From CAZWCE01 sp964632505 (GTDB lineage: Bacteria; Planctomycetota; Planctomycetia; Pirellulales; Thermoguttaceae), in contig CAZWCE010000026.1 in the NCBI GenBank assembly GCA_964632505.1, positions 1-43,784 on the forward strand: 43,784 bases of DNA, given 5' to 3'. The notes under the pieces are model-generated. The model was not told where the DNA came from. It saw only the letters and a program-made list of their open reading frames with translations, and did no database searches. Below are positions 32,561 to 43,200 of the stretch, in pieces. A program made the position numbers and the translations under genes. Positions within the stretch are counted from its first letter, which is position 1. Each line of letters opens with the position of its first letter.

Positions 32561-34042
32561 ATGAACGATTCGATGATTCGACATTGGGTCCGCACGGTCC
32601 GACGACGCCAACGATTGGCCCGCGCAATCCAATACGCGGCCTTCGGCCTCTTTTTGGGCGGAATAGGGAGCTGTCTGGTTGCCGTCCTCGGCCGCTGGGA
32701 ACCACTCATTCCATGGGAGATCTTTTGGACGATGCTGATCGCCACACCGCTGCTGTTTTCCGGAGTCGCCGCGATGATCGGATACCTCTGGCCGACTCCG
32801 GCCACGGTCGCCGCCCACCGGATCGATCGGCATTTCCAGCTGAAAAATCGCGTCCTGACCGCTTGGCTGATCGCCCGCGATGAGCCGTCGGGGGCGGTCC
32901 ACCTTCTCCAACAGGACGATGCTCGCAAACAGCTGATCGGATCCGATCCACGTCAGGTCGTTTCGCTTCGGAAATTCCGTTCCTTCCTCTTCTCGCTTTT
33001 CCCTGCGTTGTTACTCGCGGCGATCCTCCTCTTCCCTCAAACGAAGCAGACGGCGATCGCTGCCCGAGAAGAACCCAATCCTTCGATCGTCGAGGTTTCG
33101 GAGATTCTCGAAAAGGAGATGCTTCGTCAGCTCGAAGAAACGGCCAAGGAGCATCCGGACGTGCCGGAGATCAAAGAACTCGCGGAAACGATCGAGGTGC
33201 TCACCGAAGAATTTCAGCAGAACCTCGTCGACCGGAAGCAGTCGCTGGCGAATCTCTCCGAAATACAGGCGGCCCTGCAGGAGGCGATCGAAGCCTTTCA
33301 GCTCGAAGCGATGGAATCCTCGCTTTCCAAAACGGCACAGGGACTGGAGAACGTCGAGGTTTATCGGGAAGCCTCCGATCAAATGAAAAAGGGCGATTTC
33401 AAAGAGGCGGCGAAAGAATTGGAATCGGCTGATGCCTCGAAAATGACGAAATCTCAGTCGAAGCAGGCAGCGGCTCAGCTTCGCCAGGCTGCCGACGAGA
33501 TGTCCCATGCCAAGATGTCTGAATGTACCGACAAGTTTGCCGATTCCCTGGAAGAACAGGAGCCGGGAAAATGTCGCCAAGCGGCCAACCAACTTGCCCA
33601 GATGTGTCGCAAGCATGCGATTCGCAAGGGAATATGCCAGATGATGAATTCTCAGATCGATCGACTTCGCTTGTGCAAGAATAAGTGTCGCGGCAGCAAA
33701 GCATGCAATCAAGACGGCGGCACAAGCAACCATCTAGCCAACCGCCCGTCGGAGAGATGGGGAAAGGGCTCGGCCGATCCGTTGGGGGATCCCACTTCGC
33801 CGTTGGATGCGACACGAGAGCAGGAACAACTCTCCGGTCGAATGGGTGACGGTCCTAGTCATAAGCAAACCCTCCGTACCGAGAGCGGTTCGGCAACGAT
33901 GCAACGCAATTATCGCGAAGTCTACCAGGAGTATCAGAAACAAGCCGAAGCGGTACTGGAAAACGAGCCGATTCCCCTGAGTCATCGCCAGACGATTCGA
34001 CGCTATTTTGAAAGGATCCGGCCACAGCAGGCCGAAGAGTAA
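32561..34042 (+). CDS. Coiled-coil membrane protein with cysteine cluster (DUF4175-like)
   Basis: The 493-residue protein has three helices (about 22-43, 49-73 and 138-158), a basic loop containing VAAHRIDRHFQLKNRVLTAW, and a long helical C-terminal region. VAAHRIDRHFQLKNR resembles the planctomycete DUF4175-like proteins that sit in MoxR clusters. The helical region (about 175-320) has heptad-like KEAAKELESADASK patterns. Seven cysteines at 322, 338, 349, 359, 372, 376 and 382 then follow, spaced like a disulphide-rich or metal-binding module. The C-terminus ends in a conserved-looking segment (NEPIPLSHRQTIRRYFERI). AGGAGGT eight bases before the ATG is an excellent ribosome binding site. 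Confidence 0.78.
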   Translation: MNDSMIRHWVRTVRRRQRLARAIQYAAFGLFLGGIGSCLVAVLGRWEPLIPWEIFWTMLIATPLLFSGVAAMIGYLWPTPATVAAHRIDRHFQLKNRVLTAWLIARDEPSGAVHLLQQDDARKQLIGSDPRQVVSLRKFRSFLFSLFPALLLAAILLFPQTKQTAIAAREEPNPSIVEVSEILEKEMLRQLEETAKEHPDVPEIKELAETIEVLTEEFQQNLVDRKQSLANLSEIQAALQEAIEAFQLEAMESSLSKTAQGLENVEVYREASDQMKKGDFKEAAKELESADASKMTKSQSKQAAAQLRQAADEMSHAKMSECTDKFADSLEEQEPGKCRQAANQLAQMCRKHAIRKGICQMMNSQIDRLRLCKNKCRGSKACNQDGGTSNHLANRPSERWGKGSADPLGDPTSPLDATREQEQLSGRMGDGPSHKQTLRTESGSATMQRNYREVYQEYQKQAEAVLENEPIPLSHRQTIRRYFERIRPQQAEE

Positions 34043-34231
34043 ACCCGAACCCCGCACCTCGTCCTCATTTGCAGCTTACATGCTCAATGCCCCGTTTCAC
34101 GCCGCACTTCCGGCGGGAACCATGCCATTTGCAGCAGTGAAACAGCTCGGCGACAATGCAGCCGCCTCACATTCCAAACAACGACCTTTGGAACTCACAG
34201 TCGAAAACAAGCCCCTTTCGGAGGAGATATC
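34043..34231 (+). promoter_or_regulatory. Leader before the giant gene, with overlapping small frame
   Basis: No promoter with a good -35/-10 pair is evident. A 43-codon frame (MPFAAVKQLGDNAAASHSKQ..., ATG 34122, TAG 34251-34253) runs through the giant gene's GGAGGAG ribosome binding site and overlaps its first codons. It has only a weak ribosome binding site of its own (GGGA). It could couple translation into the giant gene or be chance. Confidence 0.25.
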
Positions 34232-37200
34232 ATGTTTCGCCTTTTCAGCATAGGAATCCTCGGCACTTTCGGTCTGAACCTTGCCTTCTCGACCCTGCTT
34301 TGCATGTCGGCCTCTGCCGAAGAGAAGGATCACAAGATGCCGGCGACGACCGCACGCTTTTTGGCCATCCTTGAGAAAAACCCTCGTCGGGGCACCTCAT
34401 TCGACAAGGTTTTTCAGTACTATGTCGAAACAGGGAATATCGACCGCTGGGTCGAACGGCTTCACAACCAATTGGAGGAGAATCCCGAGAACGGCAAGGC
34501 GGCGCTTTTGCTCGGCATGGTTCAGTCCCGTCGTGGAGAGGAAAAACCATCTTGCGAATCGTTCGAACAATCCGCGAAGAGCGACCCAAAGAGCGCGGTG
34601 GCCGCTTATTACTGGGGGGAGATGCTTCTGCGGCTCGGCCAGATGGAAAAAGCGGCCGAAGTGCTGGAATCGGCATCCCGTCGGAATCCCTCACCGAAGG
34701 AGCTTCAGGAGATCCTGCAACATCTGGGACGCACTTATCTCCGCCTGGGGGAAAGGGAAAAAGCGAATGCGACCTGGAAACGTCTGAAGGATGCCTTCCC
34801 CGACAATTTGGAGGTCGTGGAAATTATCGCGGAGACCTATCTCCGCGAAGAGAAGTGGAACGATGCCCTGCACCAATACCAGCATCTGGCCTCTCGAACC
34901 CCGGAGGCTTCGTACGATCGAGTCCGCTATGTGATCGAGATCGGCGATATCAAAGTCGCCCAAGGGAAGACCGAAGAATCCATTGAACAATTCGAGCAAC
35001 TCCTCGACCGACTCGCCCCCGAGAGTTGGCTGGCGGAGATGGTCCGCGATCGTATCGATAATGTCTTTGCGAGGCAGTACGACTGGTCCGGACTGGTCGA
35101 ATACTACGAAACTCGCCTCGAGAAGCACCCTCAGGAATTAGTGAGCATGCGGCGGCTGGGACAAGCTCTGCTACGCGTGGGCAGGGTGAATCGTGCTCAA
35201 GAGACACTCGAAAGGGCACTGTCGCTGGCACCTTCGAACGAAGAACTCCGGCTGGAACTGATCGATATCCTCGTTTATCAAAAGCGGTTCTTGGAAGCGG
35301 CCGAGCAATACGAAGCTCTGATCGAGATCCACCCGAACCATCGCGATTATCTCGAACAGTGGGGACTGCTCGTCCTGGAAAAGTCGGACAAACCTCTCCA
35401 GGAACGGAAGGCGACGGCGGAAAAAATCTGGCGTCGCATTCTCCAGAGCGCTCCCGAAGATCCCTCCACGATCGTCTTTGTGGCCGATCTGTTCGATCAG
35501 GCGGAAATGTTCCAAAAGGCCGAGGCATTGTACCGAAAGGCGGTCGACCTTTCTCCCAATGCATTGCAGTACCACGAGTATTTGGGCAACTTCTATTATC
35601 GTCAAGAGAACCGGGAAAAGGCCCTTGCGAGTTGGAGAAAGATGATCGAAGGAGGATCGGAAAGCAAAGAGGCCTATTCCCTGCTGCTGGAAATCCTCTC
35701 GCGCTACGATTACCTCGAGGAAGCGATCGAGGTGGCCGAAAAGGCATGCGATTATGCTCCCGAGGAGCTCGATTACCATTTTCAGAAGATCGAACTGCTT
35801 CTCTTGGACGAGCAGAACGACCAAGCATCGAAAATGCTGCAAACGATTCGAAAAGAGGTGGAAACCGATCATCAATGGGAACGATACGCCGAGTCGCTCC
35901 TGAAATGTCACGAGGAGTCGTTGGAGGAGTTTCGCGAAGAGCTTTCCGCACAAGTGAAGAAGAAGCCCTATTCCGAAAAAACACCGGGAATCGGTCACTG
36001 GTTGGCCGGAAAGGTTGCGTTGGCCTTGGCCGATTATGATCAAGTGGAATCGTCTTTCGCGACGGCCCGGAAGAAAGATCCCGACTCTTCCCTTTTCGCC
36101 GAGTCTTTGGCTTCTCACTATGAAAAACAGGGGAAGGAAACGATGGCGATCGAGGTCTATCGGCAAATGATCGAAAAGGAGCCGGCCTTGCGTTCGGAGC
36201 ACCTCAAGAAGATTGCTCGGTTGCAGTCGAAGATCGGACACTTCGACGAGGCGATCGGCACGGCCAAGCAGGTGTTGGCCACCGGCGTCGCCAATCCGGA
36301 AAGTTTTAAGTTCTATTCGAATCTATGCCTGGAATACGGCAAACTCGAGAAGGCCATCGATTCATTGCAGCAGGCGATTCAAGCCAACCCCGGAGAGAAG
36401 TACCTGATCCTCCAGCTTTCGCAATTGCTCGATCATGCCGGTCGTCCCGCCGAGGCGATCGAATTGGTCTGGTCGGTCTATGAGAAGGAAGACGACTTCC
36501 AGCAAAAAATGGAATTGATCTCACGATTGAGCAAACTGTACCTGTCGATGAACCGCTTCGACCACCTGATCGCCCGATTGAAGCGAGCGATCCCGCAAAC
36601 TCGGGCCCAATCTCGCCTCCATGCATTCAGTCTGGCGATGGCCTACCGATCCGTGGAGGACGTTGCCCAGGCAAGGAGCCATTTGGAGGAGATCCTCCCT
36701 GAAAATCAGGAGGATATCTTCCTCCTGCAAGATCTCTCGTCACTGGCGGAGGAGATGGCCGATCTTCCGGGAGCGATCCGTTACCAAAAGCGGATTTGCA
36801 AGCTGAGCGGGCAGCCACAACATCGGCAGCGTCTGTTCGAACTCTACTTAAAGAATCAGCAACGCCCCCAGGCCTCGGATTTGCTCCAAGTGCGACTGGA
36901 AGAGCTGGAAGAACCGGCGAAGCAGATCAGCCTTTTGAAGGAGCTGTTCACGGCCGGGGAGTACGACCTGGCGATAGAAGCCATTGAGTTATTGAAGAAA
37001 AAAGATCCCAGAAACTGGGAATGGGATTACTTCGAAATCATCGTCCTGGCGACGAAGAAAGAAAAGGAAGCGTTCCGGCAGAAGCTCGAGGATTTCCGAA
37101 AACGAGAGATTCCCTGGAACGCGACGGCACCGAGCAGCCGCGGGAAGAAGCCCACCGTCGCCAAGCCGGCGTCTCACCAGCTTCCTCCAACCCATCAGCT

Positions 37201-40200
37201 CATGATGGCACAAATGTCCGCTCGGAACCAACAATCCATCCCTTCCCAAATCTCGGATGCCTTCAACAAGATCCTCGACCCGGTTCTACGACGCAAACAT
37301 TACCAGCTCCAGGGAATACGTGCCAACTGGCACGGCACCCCTTTTTCGGCTTTGCCGGTTCCCAAAGATGGCCTGCAAGCACATCTCTTCCTGGCACACT
37401 GGCGAATCCGGGAAGCATTTGAGTCGGAGGAGCTTCTCAAATTAATTGAGAAGATGAAGCAAGAGTACGATTCGGGCTGCGAAGATCCCCGTCGACTCTT
37501 CGACCATTATATCTTGATGTCTTCGATAGATCATCACAATTTCCGAAGGATACTTTCGGAAAAGCATCAAAAAATGTTCGATCGCCAGTGGAAGTGGGAT
37601 GTCCTCACGGTTCTCGCCCAAGACGCCCCCGATCGTTGGCGGAATCCATTTCTACAACAGTATTTTTCCATTTTCACGGAGATGGTTCGTCGGAAACAAA
37701 TCGCACAAGCTTCCGACTCCAAGGCCCCCGCTCCGCCGAACGCTCCGGGAGGACCGGAGGAGAAGCTCCCTGAGATCCAAAGGCATCACCATCTTCTTTG
37801 TTTCGAGTTGCTTCGAGAAATGGCCGAGAATGCGAGATTGGCGGAGATTCTCCCTTTCGGGAGGGGATATCTTCATGGGGACTCCGAATTCCAAGCCTTG
37901 CTGAAGAAGGAAATGGAGAAGGTCGGCGTGGGGAAGGAATATCTCGCGCTCAGGGATCGCATCCAGGAAAAAGTCGAAGAGGTGGTCCCTGCGCAGCATG
38001 CCCGTCTCGAAGAATTGATGGGGAGTTTCATGAAGGACGATTATGATCACATGTTGGAATTACTCCAGAAGAATCCGGAATTGATCGGGCATTTACCGAC
38101 GGCCCTGAAGATTCCCGAGCTTCCCGATGTATCCATCGTCCAGTATTCTCCTCCGTCGGCGGGATTCATTCCTCATCATCCACAAATTGCGCCGCAGGAA
38201 GAATCCCGAGACGAGGAGGAAGCCGACTCCCTGACTCCCGAGGAAGTCTTCGAAACCAAACTCAAACCGCAATTGCAATTCCATCTCTTCCGGCTCGAAC
38301 CGCTTTTGCGCCAAGAGAATTCCCCCTTCGAGAACGTCGATGCAAGCATGGTGGCTCCATGGCGGAATCCTTCGAGAAATTACACCTCTTATCTCGATAA
38401 TTGGGTCCGGCAGACGTCCAACGCGCTCGAATCGCGCTCCTCACATCGCGGTTCCTATTCGACCAGCTCTTTCGGGGGCAGCCGTTTCGGCATGTCTCCC
38501 GTACGGAGTCATTCTGATTTTCAAGAGTGCTATTCCGATTTCTTCGACCTGACCACCACGACCAGAAATCTCTTCTCCCACGAGATTTTCCTTCCCCATG
38601 GGAGCATCCAATACCCCGACATGCCGGTTGACCTCCAAGAGAAGCTCCGCGAGGAAAGAATGCAATATCGTCAACTGTTCTTCGATTATCTGGAAGAACA
38701 GATCGCCAACCGCAAGGGACGGGAAAAGGAGATTGCCCAAAAGGTGTTGGCCTACCTGGAGTTTCTGACCGAGGATCAAGAAGAGCAGTTTGCCACGTTG
38801 CTCCAGAAGTTTCAGTCGCTGGAGGAGCCTTCCGAGAAGATGCGCTTCTTTATGATCGATCTACTACTGAAAGAGGACGAATTCACCGAGGTGATCGGTA
38901 TACTGGAATCGTTGGAGACCACCAGTGGAGAGGTTCTTAAGAAGAAAGAACAGTTGATTTTGAACTGCTGCTTGCTGTCGGATGACTCGAAATGGAAGGA
39001 CCGTGCCCGGCAGGCGGCCCAGCGACTCTACGGATTCCGGCTCAACGAAGAGCAGCAAAAGCGGCTGATCCAGTCTTTGAGGATCTTGGAGATGGATTCC
39101 CTGGCCGATACGCTGCTCAGTCGACTCGTGCGTGTTAGTCGCAACGCGCATTCTCTCCTGTGGTGTCTCCAGAAACTGTCCGAGAGTGGTCACGAGGAAG
39201 AACTGGTGATGATCGCCCAACGAATCCTCCGCCTTCCCGCCTCGACGCCCAATAGCCATTATCTGAAAAAAATGGCCTACACGGAACTCGAAAAACTCGG
39301 TCTCTTGGAAAACCAGATCGAAAAACTCGAAGCCCAATGGAAGGCCGCTCCGGGGTCGCATGAGATCATGAAATCGCTCGTAATAGCCTATCACAAGGAA
39401 GGAGAAACGGCAAAGGCGGAAGGAGTGATCCGGCAATATTTGCAAGATCTGCCCGATGACCCGGAGAAAATCGAGGAGACGATCGGACTCTTGATCGAAT
39501 TGGATGATTACCAAAGAGCGGTCTTTCTGATCAAATCGCAGTTGTACGAAGATCCCTCGCTCATTCTGACCGGAAATATTTCTTGGTCCTATCGGAGAGC
39601 TTTTAGCGAGACCGACCAGAAAGACTGGATCTTCTCTCAGATCTTGAAATGCGATCCCGAAAAATACCCGGCGATTATGCAAAACAGCTCCCGCTGGAGC
39701 GAGTATTTCAATGACAGTTGGACGCATCAAGTCGACGAAGAAATCATCAAAAAAGCATGGATCCACCTATGGCAATGCTTCGACCATCTCGAGGATCGAA
39801 AATACCAACAACGCACTCAGTTCCTTTCGAATATGAGGTTCGCTCGTCTTCCAGAAAAAATCCAGCCGGTTTTCCTGGATAAGATTTGGAAAATGATGCA
39901 AATCGGTCTGAAGGAAGACAAGAGCGTCGAATGGGTATGCTCCATCGATTCCACTTCGTCGGAAAACGGAATCTACTATTTCGAGAACGAATGGACGAAG
40001 TGGTTGATGCATCTCGAGGACCCGGCGAAGGAGAAGGAACTGGAGAAGCTTTTGCGTGCCCGCCTGAAAAGAGCATCTCGGGAGGAAGAGGAATCGGCGG
40101 AAAAACAGCCACCGACGGGGCGTACGGCCCTAAGGGTTTACTCGAGTTCCCACGGCTCCCTTCTAGTGTCGGAAAATCAGCAGGAGGAGGATACGGCCAT

Positions 40201-43200
40201 TGAATCCGCCTACAGTCGTTACATGCTTCTGACATTGCTTCTGAAGGCGAAAAAGCAAAAGGAGGCCAGGAAAGTATGGGAGGAGATGCATGCCAATCTG
40301 GAAAAGTCTCTCGAGGAACCGATAGACATCCAGCCCTTCTATATGAGCGGATTGATGCTTTACCAATGCCCGGGATTCGAGAAGGAGTCCAGGGAATGTT
40401 TAGAGTTGATTTCCCAATTATCGGACAATTCGAACATGCATTCCCATTGGCGGCAACAGGCGATCGAGCAGTTGATGACGATCTACATTGAGGCAGGCGA
40501 GTTGGAGAAGCTCCAACAACTTGTCTCCGATGCCTTGGATCGCTTCGAGCGATGGCACAAGCTCTTCGAACACGAAGGAGACCATAAGCATTTTCGTCGT
40601 CTCTCCTCCTATTTCATACTTTTTTCACAGATGGCGAATTTGATGCTGAAGGAGGATCAGCCGGAAATCTTTCTGGAGATCAACGCGGGGTTCCTGCGAA
40701 TCGCGCGCCCGTTTTTCCGTAAAATCGAAGATCGTGGCAATCAGTCCTACTCTCATGAAATCGACCAGTATTTCAATGCCGTTGAAAGAGTGTTGACGAC
40801 CGTTTCCCCTGCACAATGGGCCGAGCACCCCGAGTGGCTGCTGCCGGTGGTCAGGGCGGAAGAGGAGACTGAGTGGAAGGTCTTTCCCTCTCCATGGAAC
40901 GACGCATCGTTGTTGCTCGAAGTCTGGCAAGATGAACAAAACCGGATCCAGATGGATTGTCTGGGGGTGAACCTTTGCGAATTTCTCGAGCGTGAAGAAC
41001 GTACCGAAGAGATCGCGTTGTATCGACGCCTGATCGCTCAACTCCGCCAGGACGATCCGGAGGATCTTTCTCTGCTTCTGACCGAGACGATCTTCGCGTG
41101 CTACTTCGCAGAGGAAGCAGAGCGCCGGGAGGCGATCGCCCGATGCGTTGAATGGATCGAATCGCATCCGGTGAAAACGAACGACCAAAAAATGGCTCCA
41201 CATATTCCTTATCGTTTCAGGATGATGGAAGCGAGAAAGCACCAATGGCAACTCGCCTTCTGGGTTCCCGTCCGGTATTTTCTGGAGAACGATCTTCCGA
41301 TGGAACCTTGCCTGGAAGCGGACCTTGTCCGATTGGCCGAACGCAGCCTCGAGAGCTGCGATCAGATACGTGCCTACCCAGGCGCTTACCATCATTCGGT
41401 TCAGCAGCAACAACTGAAATGGTCCTTCTTATGCCGTCTGCGACAGAACGAGCGATTTCGCGAAAACTTGGCTTCCGAAGCAGCGATGAAGCAGTTCGTT
41501 TACGATACCGTCAAGGGGTTTCTGGTGGACGAGAAAGGCGTCTTCATAAGACATGAATCGGAGGATTGGAGAATCATCCTCGAATGGGTGCCCCGGCTCA
41601 TTTCCCGGGGATACTTCCCCCAAGTGGTGGCGGCACTCGATGAGTCCTTTCCCGACGGTTACTGGCCGAAATCTCCGGTCGGCGAAAAGAAGCCGTCCTC
41701 GAAACAGCGCCGCCTGATGGTGGCCCTCCTCTATGCGGCGAACGAGGCAGCCGTGGAGAATAATGATAATCTCGAGGATTTTTATGCGTTCCTTGAAAAT
41801 CTAGTGCTTCCGGAAAATTCACCGACCAGTATCTTCTTCGGAGCATACGATACCGAGGGACGACTCGCCAGCCGCTCCGACACCCTGCCCCTGCTCTTGG
41901 TGAGGCTGGCCCGGAGAACCGGTAAACTTTCCCAGCTCGAAGAACGTATCGCGACGAGAGAGGCCAACGAAGAACAACCTGGAATACTGGCGACCATGAA
42001 GATGATCCTCGCGCTGGAAACCGGCCGTGAAGAGAAAGCTCGGGAATGTGTCGATCTATTCTTGACCTTGTTCGACGAAGTGGAGGTGAAGAAGCAGGTT
42101 CATCTCGGCCACCGGGCACTGTTGGCGTTGGCTCCCGTCCATGATGATATGGATAAGATCGCGCCGGTGCTTCCGCTGATCGTTCCCGCCTTAGAGGCCT
42201 CGCTCAAAAACGGCAAGGAGCAGTTGCCCAATTACATGCGCCCCGTTTTGCCGCGACTGGTGCATCATGCCATCAAGCAGAACGACCTCGCTTTGGCGGC
42301 GACGATGGCCGATTATTACCGTCTCTATTGGAAACGGGTTTTCAAAGAGCGCATTTACCCCGACCACCTCCGATTCCGAATCGATCAGAAACTTTCCGAG
42401 GCGGTGGAGCAGGCCTTGGCTTCCGAGAAGCCGGAAGAGGCGATCCCCGTACTCCGTTACTTCGCCGATGAACCGATCGACTCGTTCCGACGGCTCGATT
42501 TGTCCGAATGGCTCGACCGGCTCGAGACATCCGTGGATGCCTTACCGGAAGATTTCGATTTGGCCTGCTATCGGCGCGAAAATACGATGTTTCTCGAAAA
42601 AAAGAACGCCGATTCTCCGAAAACGGCCGACCGGAGAGTGCACGTGTGGACGAAGAAACGCGCGGAATCGCTCTCCGGGCTTCCCGAACTTCCGACAGGC
42701 AAGGAAATCTATGCTCACGACTTCGAGAAACCGGTGGGGCGGGAGTGGTCGCTTGACCGCCGGGAGATCACCCCCGTGGAAGGAAGAACATTCCTCGGGC
42801 AGTTCAGCGGAATCTCTCCGGAGAACCAGGTCGATTTGACGTTGAAAGATTTACCCACCCACGAACTGCTCGTGGTCCGCTTCGATCTGATGCTCTTTCA
42901 ATTTTGGGAAGGGTTGCCTTACGACAGATGGAAACTTCAGGTCGACGAACGATTGCCGGTCATTGAAACGAGTTTTTTCAGCAGCCACCTCATGGAGAGG
43001 GAAGATCGCGATCAGCTCTGGCCGGATTCACTCCCGGAAAAACCGAATCGAGTGAAAGACTTGATCCTCTTCGTGCAGCAAAATGAATTGATGCATCCGA
43101 AGTTCACGGGCGCGACTGAGGTCGATTCGCTCGGTTATGGTCAAGGAATGGAAGATCACGATTCTCCATCCTACCGGGTACGGCAGTCGCTCTTCGGAGG

